A DNA stretch of 64,000 nucleotides from positions 248,001-312,000 of the forward strand of contig CAUJCU010000017.1 in assembly GCA_963169745.1 (NCBI GenBank), given 5' to 3'. Positions 1-8,102 of the stretch are shown piece after piece. A program made the translations under genes and the position numbers. The notes below the pieces were generated by a model. The model made no database searches. It was not told the DNA's origin and saw only the letters and a program-made list of their open reading frames with translations. Numbering within the stretch: the first letter of the stretch is position 1; every line of letters starts with the position of its first letter. Source of the DNA: Bacteroidota bacterium (GTDB taxonomy: Bacteria > Bacteroidota > Bacteroidia > UBA4408).

Positions 1-1818
1 ATTGTAAATTTTTCCATCTTGAATGATGCGGAAAAAATATAGGCCCTTACTTAAATGACTAATATCTATTTGAGTATGTGTTTCATAAAGTTCTTTAGAC
101 ATAATTTTCTGGCCAGAAGTATTGAATAAATCGATCACAAGTGGTAAGGTAGCACTCTTTTTCTCGAAATCTATATAAAGCTTCTCCTGTGCTGGGTTAG
201 GATAAATAAGGAAGTTGTTATCTACAGACCATGGTTTTACTGAAGATGTTGTGTTAATCGTATTTTTGACAGTATTGGTCACAATTGGAGTATTTAAGTC
301 AAAGTATATATAGGCCGTATTATTAATTTTTGTACCTAAAGCAAGATTGTTTTTGAGTTTTACTTTAAAAGTAATAAATCCGTGACTGGCCGGTTCGTTA
401 CTAAAACTATCAGGTAAATTAATGTTATTAAAATTTAACCCCAATACGTTTGGAGCTACCCATTGTGGAATAACATGATGACTGTTTCCTAAAATAATTA
501 AGCTTTCGGGTACTATGTGTTGCGACAAAGTATCAATTATTTTAACATTAAAAGCAGGCGCATTCCCTGTGTTCTGAAAATGTATTGTATAAGTTAGTTC
601 TGATTGACTAGGAGGTATAACGCCATCAACACCTATTCCTTTGGGCTCAACTTCTTTAGCATTAGGGTCAAACGAATTAACTACGGCATAACATACTTGA
701 TTTTGATTATTAACAGGATTTATATCATTTGAAGGTACGTTGCTAAAAATAGAAAAACAAAGTGTGTCGCCAATATTTACAGTAGAATCGGGGGTTAAGT
801 GCAGCATAGATGAAAAACTATTCCAATATCCTCCGGCACTTAAATTACTCAATGCACTATAATTCCAAATTAATGTATCTCCATTAATATTGCTCGGATT
901 GTTTGTGCTCAACAAAGGATTATAGGAAACTCTGCTATCTAATAGTACCTTCATCCAGCCTGAAACGGTATCGCAACCCATATTGCTTACCTGCGGATAA
1001 AGCATAAATGGAATAGCTGGCCTTAAAACTCCCGAAGCAGCAAGCCAAGTTGCCACATCAATATTTGAAGTACAATGTAATGCAAAATCAGCATTATTTA
1101 ATGGAAACGTTGAATTGGTATTAAAATTATAGAATAATGGAGAACACGTATTCGGGTATGCAAAGGGTAAAGAGTTGGAATAAGAAATACTCCCATTGTT
1201 TAAATATGAGGTTTGTACTAACATACTGTATGTTCCGTTTGGCCCAGGGTAATAGGAAAAATAGTTGCCAAAGCTTCCATTATAATTAGCATTAACCCCT
1301 ATGTTGTAATTGCTCTGAAAAACATCATCACCCGCATTATACACACAGTCGTTGTTGTTATCAATATATACTCTTCCATTAATCGAGCCATATGAACACG
1401 GATTAGGAACCGGAACTTGATAAGAAGCAAAATTTGTAACAACTGAATCGGGAGTATTTTTAAATTTAACAGGAAATGCCATAAATTCTGCAATTCCGTT
1501 AGTTATTGCGAAATCAGGAATGAAAGGCGAGGTATTTACAGAGGGAACTGAAACACTCCAAGGACTCTGTCCAGTATTATTGACAAGTACCATCAGCAAG
1601 GCATTGGTATTTGCATCTTTCATAAGTAAAGAATCATTTATGAATGAATTGTTTACTGTTACCATGTAAACTACATTCCCGTTACTTCCACAGACTGTTG
1701 AGTCGTGGCTGCCACTAAAATTTGGAACAACACTAAGGTCGCCCTGTTGGTAAACTTGCCCAAAGCTAAAGGCCGAAGCAAATAAAAAAGTAAATAGTAA
1801 TTGATGTTTCATTTTCAT
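1..1818 (-). CDS. Secreted protein with DUF11-like repeat and T9SS type A sorting domain (3' end outside window)
   Basis: Open without a stop to the window edge, so the C-terminus is missing. Two in-frame ATGs (1818 and 1812) precede a typical signal peptide ending in a FSFGQ-like cleavage site. The body (about residues 25-380) is Asn/Ser/Tyr-rich extracellular sequence with VYIDNNNDC, a calcium-binding-looking stretch. From about residue 384 (DPNAKEVEPKG) comes the conserved DUF11/DUF7619-like beta domain often found in T9SS cargo. A type A sorting domain begins near residue 539 (YPNPAQEKLYIDF) and continues through KGLYFFRI to the edge. Known for the family: the C-terminal domain directs export through the type IX system and cell-surface attachment. 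The specific function is unknown. It is probably a surface adhesin or structural protein. Confidence 0.85.
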   Translation of the reverse strand, partial: MKMKHQLLFTFLFASAFSFGQVYQQGDLSVVPNFSGSHDSTVCGSNGNVVYMVTVNNSFINDSLLMKDANTNALLMVLVNNTGQSPWSVSVPSVNTSPFIPDFAITNGIAEFMAFPVKFKNTPDSVVTNFASYQVPVPNPCSYGSINGRVYIDNNNDCVYNAGDDVFQSNYNIGVNANYNGSFGNYFSYYPGPNGTYSMLVQTSYLNNGSISYSNSLPFAYPNTCSPLFYNFNTNSTFPLNNADFALHCTSNIDVATWLAASGVLRPAIPFMLYPQVSNMGCDTVSGWMKVLLDSRVSYNPLLSTNNPSNINGDTLIWNYSALSNLSAGGYWNSFSSMLHLTPDSTVNIGDTLCFSIFSNVPSNDINPVNNQNQVCYAVVNSFDPNAKEVEPKGIGVDGVIPPSQSELTYTIHFQNTGNAPAFNVKIIDTLSQHIVPESLIILGNSHHVIPQWVAPNVLGLNFNNINLPDSFSNEPASHGFITFKVKLKNNLALGTKINNTAYIYFDLNTPIVTNTVKNTINTTSSVKPWSVDNNFLIYPNPAQEKLYIDFEKKSATLPLVIDLFNTSGQKIMSKELYETHTQIDISHLSKGLYFFRIIQDGKIYN

Positions 1819-1875
1819 TTTTTGTTTGGTTATAATTTAATATACGCTTAAATATGTTTAAGTGTTAGAATTACA

Positions 1876-3150
1876 TTATTTTGAATGAGACTCGTCAATT
1901 AATTTTTGGTCTGAATCTAGCTCCAATAATTTTACCTCTTGAATAGCGCTTCCGGCAATTCCTTTTATAGATCCATACATTTCAATTGTATTTTGGGTAA
2001 CCATTTCAATATGTTTTTCTCTTTGTTTCCAAATTTTAAACATGGCATTTTTTTCTTTTTCCAGATCATTCTTCATTTGTGTAAATCCATGCACAATGGC
2101 CTCTACCTGCCTGTGAAAAGCAGTACTAGTAAGGTAGTCATAAAGCATCTGCATTTTATCGCCCTTATTTTCTTGAGAAACCATCACATTGCTAATTTGT
2201 ATTACCGTTTCTCGGAGTACAGCACTCAGGCCTTTAAATTCTTCGAAAGTACAAATCCAGATACCCTCTTTCTGCCCCATTCTTTCCATACCCGGTGGCA
2301 TGGCCTCGGTAACAAGCACTCCCAAAGTGGCATTTTTCTGCTTAATATCAGCCTTAAACTTTTCTATCCATGCTGCTGAAAACTCTTTTGTACGCTTACT
2401 TTCATAATAAATAACCCCACAGTTTAATCGTAATCGTGTGTTTACAATTTGCAGGCAATCACCGCCTCTTGCTCCTTTTTTTATTTCACTTATAGTATCT
2501 ATTGGAAACTGTGTCATAAGCCACTCTTCAATAGCCAACTCCTGCACTTCACCTTGTAGTTGCATGGAGCCTTGCTCCTGCTTGCGTTTCATTTCTTCCG
2601 TTAATTTTTTCTGATCTTCAAGCTGTTTTTGAAGCTCTTTAATACGCATGTCATTTTTTTCTTCTTCAGTTCGTCTTATTTTTTCTCTTTCTTCGGCTAT
2701 CTGTTGGTTTAGCCGTTTTGCTGCTTCTGCTTCAATACTGGTTTTCAACTCATCTTTTTCACGTTTCAGTTTTTCAATTTCGGCCTTTGTTCTATGTAGC
2801 TCCTGAATTTGCAATGATTTTTCTTGGAGTTCTTTTTGCAGCAAATCCATTTTTTCCTTTTGCTCTTCTTCTTGCTGTTTTCTTACTTGTAATTCAATGT
2901 TCTTGCGCTCTTGTTTTAATGTGCTATCCAAACGCTCCTGAAACAATTCATTTTCTCTTTGTTTTTTTCGATCAAACGCTTCTTTTTCTATTTTTAAATT
3001 TTGCAATTGCGTTTCGAGACCTTTCTGATTATCGGCTATTATTTTATCATATTTGCTCTTAAGCTGCTCTTCTAACTGATGCGACAAAGCATACTGGACA
3101 TCAACAGAATGACCACAATTAGGACAATTAACCCGGCTAGAATCTTGCAT
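1876..3150 (-). CDS. DUF2130 domain-containing coiled-coil protein
   Basis: The N-terminus carries one CxxC knuckle (CPNCGH, residues 9-13) resembling half of a zinc ribbon. A long charged Glu/Lys/Gln heptad-like coiled coil follows at about residues 20-205. The DUF2130 domain starts near AIEEWLMTQFP and includes KGARGGDCLQ and ESKRTKEFSAAWI. The length of 424 aa is normal for the family. DUF2130 proteins are described as distant relatives of restriction-endonuclease-fold proteins, and the Glu-Ser-Lys in this stretch would fit such a core, but I cannot prove nuclease activity. No signal peptide is visible, so it should be cytoplasmic. It sits alone between a T9SS gene and the permease gene, with 57-70 bp gaps, and has no obvious partner. 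Confidence 0.85.
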   Translation of the reverse strand: MQDSSRVNCPNCGHSVDVQYALSHQLEEQLKSKYDKIIADNQKGLETQLQNLKIEKEAFDRKKQRENELFQERLDSTLKQERKNIELQVRKQQEEEQKEKMDLLQKELQEKSLQIQELHRTKAEIEKLKREKDELKTSIEAEAAKRLNQQIAEEREKIRRTEEEKNDMRIKELQKQLEDQKKLTEEMKRKQEQGSMQLQGEVQELAIEEWLMTQFPIDTISEIKKGARGGDCLQIVNTRLRLNCGVIYYESKRTKEFSAAWIEKFKADIKQKNATLGVLVTEAMPPGMERMGQKEGIWICTFEEFKGLSAVLRETVIQISNVMVSQENKGDKMQMLYDYLTSTAFHRQVEAIVHGFTQMKNDLEKEKNAMFKIWKQREKHIEMVTQNTIEMYGSIKGIAGSAIQEVKLLELDSDQKLIDESHSK

Positions 3151-3219
3151 AATACGGAACGTTTAAATAAACTCTAAAGTTAATTGTTTTATTTTTGAGG
3201 AGAAAAAAAAGAATACAAC

Positions 3220-4299
3220 TTAACGTATGCTTACTCGGGGGTCCAAAATACCGTATATAATATCTACAACAATATTAATGAGTACAAAGGCTAAAGAAAT
3301 AACCAATACACCGCCCATAACTACCGGAAAGTCATAATTTTCAAGAGCATCTACAATTTCTTTCCCTATACCTTTCCAGCCAAAAATATATTCAATAAAA
3401 ACGGCTCCGGCAAGCAAGCCGGCAAACCACCCGCTAACAGCTGTAACAATAGGATTTAAAGCGTTGCGTAAAGCGTGTTTATACAATACGGCATTTTTGC
3501 TTAAACCCTTAGCCCGTGCTGTTCTTATGTAATCTTGCGAAAGAACATCTAAAAAAGAACTTCGAGCAAGCTGAACAATAACTGATAAAGGTCTAATTCC
3601 TAAAGTAAAGGCTGGCAATATTAAATTTTTGAGTTGCAGATAGCTCCCAGCCCCAAAGTCATCAATATAATACAAACTGCCAGTCATATTTAAACCTGTA
3701 TAAGGTGCCAAAACAAAACCAAAAAGCCAAGCCACAAGTACAGCCATAAAGAAAGAAGGCCCGGCCATTCCAAACACCGTAAATACTAAGAAAAAATTAT
3801 CTATCCAAGTACCTTTTTTTACCGCTATAAACGAGCCTATAAGTATGCCCAAGAGCGAAGCAAAAAGCATACTAACAGCAGCTAAAAGTGCTGTTTGAGG
3901 TAAAGATGCAGCAATAATTTCAGACACTTCTCTTTTACTTACTGAAGATCTACGCAAGTAAGGGGTTTTTAAAGCAAGCCCATATCCTGCACTTGTTTTC
4001 AGTAATATTTTACCATGATATTTTTGGTTGTCAAACCAAGTGCTGTGTTCCTTATTTAACGTATTGTGGACTGACAAAGGCATTAAATCATTAAGATACA
4101 GTACATATTGTTTCCATAACGGCTTATCTAATCCAAGTTCTTTATTAATGGCTTCAATTGCTTTAGGATCCGAATGTTGTCCCAGCATCATACGCGCAGG
4201 ATCTCCGGGCAAAGTGTTAAACAAAATAAAAATAAGGGTTACCACCCCGAGAATAACCAATAGGCCATAAAAAAATTTTTTAAGTATATAGCCTAGCAT
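3220..4299 (-). CDS. ABC transporter permease, DppB/OppB type
   Basis: Inner-membrane permease of the peptide/nickel ABC importer family. TM1 spans about residues 9-29 and is followed by the family signature PGDPA (31-35). A long periplasmic loop (about 36-130) follows. Five further hydrophobic segments lie between 131 and 350. The cytoplasmic coupling loop is ARAKGLS...HALRNAL (261-280). The C-terminal DPRVSIR matches the usual DP-R ending. In typical loci this gene is followed by dppC, two ATPases and a binding protein, but none is present here. It lies 8 bp downstream of the DoxX gene and is probably co-transcribed with it. The substrate is not determinable; oligopeptides are the default guess. 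Confidence 0.9.
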   Translation of the reverse strand: MLGYILKKFFYGLLVILGVVTLIFILFNTLPGDPARMMLGQHSDPKAIEAINKELGLDKPLWKQYVLYLNDLMPLSVHNTLNKEHSTWFDNQKYHGKILLKTSAGYGLALKTPYLRRSSVSKREVSEIIAASLPQTALLAAVSMLFASLLGILIGSFIAVKKGTWIDNFFLVFTVFGMAGPSFFMAVLVAWLFGFVLAPYTGLNMTGSLYYIDDFGAGSYLQLKNLILPAFTLGIRPLSVIVQLARSSFLDVLSQDYIRTARAKGLSKNAVLYKHALRNALNPIVTAVSGWFAGLLAGAVFIEYIFGWKGIGKEIVDALENYDFPVVMGGVLVISLAFVLINIVVDIIYGILDPRVSIR

Positions 4300-4307
4300 C
4301 TTTAAAG

Positions 4308-5429
4308 CTATTTTTCAGGAAATTTTGCTCTAAACTCTTCAAAAGTTGGAAAATCATTAAAATGCCACTTTCCAACAACAGTACCTTTTTTAAGTAATAC
4401 TAAACCCGGGTTTGATCGGATAATAGTTTTTAAAGTCGTTTCATCAGCCGTATAAAAATCAAAAGCTGCCTGTACTTCATGTCTAAAAGTTTCAACTTCC
4501 GTATTAACACTGGCAGATATTCCTATAAAAGGAATTTGAGCCTTATCACAAGCTGCTGTAAAAGAATTTATTTTCTGTGCAAAAACATCCTTGTCGGTGT
4601 TGTTAATGTTATAACAAATCAAAAGAAAAGTATAACCTTCTTTATCTAAAATATCTTCGGTATAATCAGATCCATCTTTGCTAATGCTAAAGTCATGAAT
4701 AGGTGGTAAATCTCCTTTTCTAACTACCTTATCAATACGGTCAACAAATGTAAACGTACTATCTGCTTTACCTATTTCAGCAGGGCTAAATTCAAATCTT
4801 TGCCCTCCTTTTTCATATATAAATACCATAGCAATACTGTCTTTTATAGCATCTGGCGGAAGTTTCATTCCTTCCTGAATATTTTTTCCAATAGCATAAG
4901 GTCTAAAATCAATTACAGGCAAATGTTTATATGTATATAATGTAAACCATGTAATTATAAGGGTGGTTCCTAAAACTATGTAAGTATCGGCTTTAGGGCT
5001 TAAAAAGGATTGAATGTGATTGCGGTGTAAAAAAATTGGAAGTATCAGTACCAACAAAACGATATCTTTAGTAAAAGAGCCCCATGGGGTTAATTTAAGA
5101 GCATCGCCAAAACAACCACAATCGGTTACTTTGTTGAAATAGGCCGAGTAAAAGGTTAAAAAGGTAAAAAATACAATCATTAGTGTAAGTGCCCATGCTG
5201 TAGCTTTAGGCCAGGTTCCGGTTATCGTAGTCACTCCGCAAAGCACTTCAAAAATACAAATGAGCATAGCCAATGCTAAAGAAGCTGGCTTGAGCCACTC
5301 CATACCAAAAACCTCAAAATACTCCGCCAATTTATATGAAAACCCCAGAGCATCATTGGCTTTAATAAGACCTGATATAATGAAAAGTGTTCCAACTAAA
5401 AATCGGCAAATGGTCACAATATATTTCAT
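4308..5429 (-). CDS. DoxX/MauE-like membrane protein with C-terminal thioredoxin-like domain
   Basis: The N-terminal half has five hydrophobic segments (about residues 5-22, 48-68, 76-98, 121-135 and 149-167), with DCGCFG at 103-108. This is the hallmark of MauE/DoxX redox-associated membrane proteins. The C-terminal half (about 175-373) resembles a thioredoxin-like fold without a CxxC: GYTFLLICYN, a PFIGISAS stretch and GLVLLKKGTVVGKW. This two-part build matches the BT_3928 family of Bacteroidota. The role is inferred as envelope thiol-redox or quinone-linked chemistry. It is first in a two-gene unit with the permease downstream. The upstream rpoD terminator at 5531-5573 isolates it, so its promoter should lie in 5430-5530, where I found no clear consensus. 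Confidence 0.82.
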   Translation of the reverse strand: MKYIVTICRFLVGTLFIISGLIKANDALGFSYKLAEYFEVFGMEWLKPASLALAMLICIFEVLCGVTTITGTWPKATAWALTLMIVFFTFLTFYSAYFNKVTDCGCFGDALKLTPWGSFTKDIVLLVLILPIFLHRNHIQSFLSPKADTYIVLGTTLIITWFTLYTYKHLPVIDFRPYAIGKNIQEGMKLPPDAIKDSIAMVFIYEKGGQRFEFSPAEIGKADSTFTFVDRIDKVVRKGDLPPIHDFSISKDGSDYTEDILDKEGYTFLLICYNINNTDKDVFAQKINSFTAACDKAQIPFIGISASVNTEVETFRHEVQAAFDFYTADETTLKTIIRSNPGLVLLKKGTVVGKWHFNDFPTFEEFRAKFPEK

Positions 5430-5530
5430 ATTCTAATATTTTAATTTCGTGGGTAAAAATAGCTGTTTTAAACTATTTACAGTGTTCCACAACTTTTTTT
5501 TACATTATCCATACATTTTTCTGAATTTAC

Positions 5531-5573
5531 AAAAAAAACAAAGGCTGAGCGGTAAAAAACCACATCAGCCTTG
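5531..5573 (-). terminator. Rho-independent terminator of rpoD
   Basis: Read on the minus strand, just after the rpoD stop, AAGGCTGA pairs with TCAGCCTT (arms at 5541-5548 and 5566-5573). Further GTGG/CCGC pairing lies inside around a T-rich loop. The hairpin is followed by TTTGTTTTTTTT at 5531-5542. Stem plus U-tract is the classic intrinsic terminator arrangement. Confidence 0.85.
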
Positions 5574-5595
5574 TCACCAACCAAATGCTCAAGTA

Positions 5596-6459
5596 TTATC
5601 CTAAATAGGCCTTTAAGTGTTTACTTCTTGACGAGTGTTTTAAACGCTTTATAGCCTTTTCTTTTATTTGACGTACTCTTTCACGGGTCAAATCAAATTT
5701 ATCTCCAATTTCTTCAAGTGTATATTCGTGATTAAAGCCTATTCCATAAAATAGTTTAACCACATCTCTTTCTCGTTCGGTGAGCGTAGAAAGTGATCTT
5801 TCAATTTCTTTTTGTAATGATTCACTAATAAGTATAGTATCTGCTCTTGGTGAGTCGGCATTAACCAAAACATCCAATAATGTATTTTCTTCGCCTTGAA
5901 CAAAAGGAGCATCCATACTTACATGGCGACTTGAGACACGCATTGTGTCGGCAATTTTGTCTTCAGCCACGTCTAAAATTTCGGCCAATTCCTCGGCCGA
6001 AGGTGTTCTTTCAAACTCTTGTTCTAATTTGGAAAAGGCTTTATTAATTTTATTTAATGAGCCAACTTGATTTAAAGGCAAACGAACAATACGAGCTTGT
6101 TCGGCTAAAGCTTGAAGAATAGATTGACGAATCCACCAAACAGCATAGGAAATAAATTTAAACCCTCTAGTTTCATCAAACCGTTTAGCAGCTTTAATTA
6201 AACCAAGGTTGCCTTCATTAATTAAGTCGGGTAAACTGAGACCTTGATTTTGATATTGTTTGGCTACCGAAACCACAAAACGAAGGTTCGATTTAGTTAA
6301 TTTTTCAAGGGCTACTTGATCACCCTCTCTAATTCGTTTAGCTAAGGCCACTTCTTCATCAGCACTAATTAGTTCTTCACGTCCAATTTCCTGAAGATAT
6401 TTATCTAAAGATGCGCTTTCACGGTTTGTAATTGATTTGGTTATCTTGAGTTGTCTCAT
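5596..6459 (-). CDS. rpoD: Primary RNA polymerase sigma factor (sigma-70, Bacteroidota RpoD)
   Basis: Housekeeping sigma factor that brings core RNA polymerase to promoters. Visible parts in order are a short region 1.2 ([20 protein letters not shown]), region 2 with [20 protein letters not shown] (DNA melting and -10 recognition), region 3, and region 4 with the helix-turn-helix [20 protein letters not shown]. The C-terminus is SKHLKAYLG. At 287 aa it lacks the long region 1.1 and the non-conserved insert of proteobacterial RpoD, as is normal for Bacteroidota, whose primary sigma reads TTTG/TAnnTTTG promoters. It is a single-gene unit with its own promoter (6509-6541) and terminator (5531-5573). 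Confidence 0.97.
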   Translation of the reverse strand: MRQLKITKSITNRESASLDKYLQEIGREELISADEEVALAKRIREGDQVALEKLTKSNLRFVVSVAKQYQNQGLSLPDLINEGNLGLIKAAKRFDETRGFKFISYAVWWIRQSILQALAEQARIVRLPLNQVGSLNKINKAFSKLEQEFERTPSAEELAEILDVAEDKIADTMRVSSRHVSMDAPFVQGEENTLLDVLVNADSPRADTILISESLQKEIERSLSTLTERERDVVKLFYGIGFNHEYTLEEIGDKFDLTRERVRQIKEKAIKRLKHSSRSKHLKAYLG

Positions 6460-6508
6460 TCAAAAATAAATTGAGTTCGTAAAAAATAAAATATAGGCAA
6501 TCGATTTG

Positions 6509-6541
6509 CAAATTTAAGTGATAACAAGTTAACAATCAAAA
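6509..6541 (-). promoter_or_regulatory. Bacteroidota-type promoter of rpoD
   Basis: On the minus strand TTTTG (6537-6541) is separated by 20 nt from TAAATTTG (6509-6516). This fits the Bacteroidota consensus TTTG-N19-21-TAnnTTTG. It would start transcription near 6502 and leave a leader of about 43 nt before the rpoD ATG. Confidence 0.7.
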
Positions 6542-6729
6542 TTATTTTAATTGTTATAACAAAAATTAAAGTTTTATTAAACCCTTGATATAGCAATTGT
6601 TTAGATTTATCGCTTAAAAGTCGTTTCATACACTCGAATGTCTTTTTTTTGTGGCTTAACAAAATAATTATTGTTTGGTTTATCATTCTTATGTTATTTC
6701 CAGTTTAGCATCCATTTAGGCAATGTGAC

Positions 6730-6775
6730 ATTCAATTTTCTTTTCGTTGAAATCGGATTTTGTTTGTTTTGATGT
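6730..6775 (+). repeat. Partial copy of dispersed repeat A
   Basis: Contains ATTCA-TTTT, then TGAAATCGGATTT and, after a short gap, TTTGTTT. These elements occur in the same order in the A copy at 7369-7466 (opposite strand). The two copies therefore form an imperfect inverted pair around the B repeats. Outside this core the match fades, so the limits are approximate. Confidence 0.45.
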
Positions 6776-7027
6776 CTTTTATTCGTTATACTGTATTGGC
6801 AGCATCAAGTCCAAGTGTGATTATTCTGTTAGGTTATACATTGTTCAAAATTTCATCTTCAAAAATGAATTTATTATGAGGCAGTAATCTTTTTTCAATA
6901 AATGAAGAAGAAGATTGACTTTTTCGTTTTAACCCCTTGTATTAACCTCTGAATCTCACCGAAAAGGCCCCTAAAAATCTACAAAACCACCTATAGGAAA
7001 AACCTTAATCATGTTGCTGAACAACGT

Positions 7028-7077
7028 ATAGCAAAAAGCCCTGAAAGTTCCTCCTATCCGGGCTTTTTTATTGCTAT
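7028..7077. terminator. Strong intergenic stem-loop, possible bidirectional terminator
   Basis: ATAGCAA (7028-7034) pairs with TTGCTAT (7071-7077), and AAAGCCC (7035-7041) with GGGCTTT (7060-7066), leaving a small bulge and an 18-nt loop. The plus strand has a T-run after GGGC and the minus strand an equivalent one, so termination in either direction is possible. No recognised gene ends nearby, and the loop on the minus strand reads GGATAGGAGGAAC. It might instead be part of a small RNA. Confidence 0.5.
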
Positions 7078-7090
7078 GGCTTTTTATATT

Positions 7091-7223
7091 CCCAGTAAAC
7101 GCGAAGCTGTGCTTTGTGTTTTTTAATAGTTAGTGCTTGGCTTCATAGTGAAGCAAGTTTAATTTAAAAACTCGCAAGTAAAACTTGCTCAATTAAAGGA
7201 AAGCGAAGCTCAGCATCGCTTTT
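7091..7223 (+). repeat. Dispersed repeat B, copy 1
   Basis: About 133 bp rich in short palindromes. CGCGAAGC-tgt-GCTTTGTG is a near-perfect 8-bp stem, GCTTC-atagt-GAAGC a 5-bp stem, GCAAGT-aaa-ACTTGC a 6-bp stem, and AAGCGA...TCGCTT a closing stem. The same order recurs in copy 2 immediately downstream and, inverted, at about 50.4 kb. No coding frame is shared. Confidence 0.8.
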
Positions 7224-7232
7224 ACAAAAAAA

Positions 7233-7368
7233 CAGGGTAAACGCGAAGCTGTGCTTCGTGTTTTTTAATAGTAAGAGCTTTGCTCGGTTTGGTAGAGCAG
7301 CAAATTATTTCAAAGTGAGCAAGTAAAACTTGCTCCATTAAACGAAAGCGAGGCGCAGCATCGCTTTT
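7233..7368 (+). repeat. Dispersed repeat B, copy 2
   Basis: Tandem to copy 1, separated by about 9 bp. It shares GTAAACGCGAAGCTGTGCTT, then TTTTTTAATAGT, GCAAGTAAAACTTGCTC and GCAGCATCGCTTTT. Its middle differs, but paired arms are preserved: GAGC-ttt-GCTC replaces the GCTTC stem of copy 1. Change of sequence with retained pairing suggests that the structure matters. Confidence 0.8.
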
Positions 7369-7466
7369 CCGTCAGTTCGTCTAATTTTTTTCATCTATTG
7401 TCTTGCTAAACTAAACAAATAAATCCGATTTCAGGCACTTAAAATGAATCTTATTTTAGAAGATTA
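7369..7466 (-). repeat. Dispersed repeat A, copy at 7.4 kb
   Basis: Read on the minus strand, it aligns with 50561-50670. Shared blocks are TCTAAAATAAG, TCATTTTAAG, GGATTT/TGATTT followed by ATTTG-TTAGTTT, CAATA-ATG and a TTAGAC...CGG end. It lies directly downstream of the 173-aa membrane-protein gene and directly against B copy 2. Confidence 0.65.
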
Positions 7467-7509
7467 GACCGTTTGCTGTTCGGAATAATGATAGTGGTTT
7501 GTGACTTTC

Positions 7510-8031
7510 TTATCCCTGTTTTAAATGTCCAATTTTGTTCAGAGTTGCAGTCAGTTCATCTGGTTTATTTGTTCCAATAAGTAGCTTCTTATTGTTTTTA
7601 AATTCAAGTTGCAATCCTTTATTGCCCGAAACATTATATGCTGTTCCTTTTCCAAAAAGTCCAATGCGCAAACCCCAACCGCCATACTCGATAAGTGGCG
7701 AATATTGTCTGACAAATGATTTTGTTAAGCTGTCCCAAGTGTAATGTTTGAATTTTAAGTGAAAGTGAAAAAAGCGAACATAAATTCCGTCCATTCTTAT
7801 TGTAGTGTCAAGGCGAAAATTCACAATCAAAATTGTTAAAATAATTGTCAGCCCCGTTGCAATTAAAAGTTCTAAGTTACTCATTGGCTTGTTTCCAAAT
7901 TGTTGTCCACTGATAACTTGTTTGAAAACTCCAAATAAAAAAAATCCGTTAATACCCAATAAAATTAACCACAACCACCATTGTTTGAATTTCTGCTGTT
8001 CCGTAAATAATATATCGTTTGCCTTTGTCAT
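7510..8031 (-). CDS. Small membrane protein with PH-like cytoplasmic domain
   Basis: 173 aa. Two hydrophobic segments (about residues 18-37 and 51-70) form a hairpin in the membrane. A soluble beta-rich domain follows (about 72-170), with YGGWGLR, GTAYNVSGNKGLQLEF and KKLLIGTNKPDEL. This resembles bacterial PH-like domains found in membrane proteins of Bacteroidota. The function is unknown. It is separated from the upstream GNAT gene by 71 bp containing GGTAGGCCGACC, and is followed by repeat A. This makes it look like a separately acquired accessory gene rather than part of the dnaE unit. Confidence 0.7.
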   Translation of the reverse strand: MTKANDILFTEQQKFKQWWLWLILLGINGFFLFGVFKQVISGQQFGNKPMSNLELLIATGLTIILTILIVNFRLDTTIRMDGIYVRFFHFHLKFKHYTWDSLTKSFVRQYSPLIEYGGWGLRIGLFGKGTAYNVSGNKGLQLEFKNNKKLLIGTNKPDELTATLNKIGHLKQG

Positions 8032-8102
8032 TTCGCTTTTTGTTCAAATTTCATTTTACGGTCGGCCTACCATAAGATTTAACTCTATTAAACCCAATAC
8101 TA

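Larger units (their letters stand above)
6542..7509. other. Gene-free kilobase between rpoD and the small membrane protein gene
   Basis: No coding sequence is supported on either strand. What it holds, in order, is a partial A repeat (6730-6775), a strong stem-loop (7028-7077), two tandem copies of repeat B (7091-7223 and 7233-7368) and an A repeat (7369-7466). The rest is AT-rich with frequent stops. A 76-codon frame overlapping the rpoD start has no recognisable protein features. Confidence 0.7.

Noticed and set aside
1939-2379. 146-codon frame on the plus strand
   Set aside because: Lies fully inside and antisense to the well-supported DUF2130 gene; its sequence has no domain-like pattern.
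6456-6686. Reading frame of 76 codons overlapping the rpoD start on the minus strand
   Set aside because: Composition is low-complexity Ile/Leu/Lys from AT-rich DNA, it covers the rpoD promoter, and no family features are seen.
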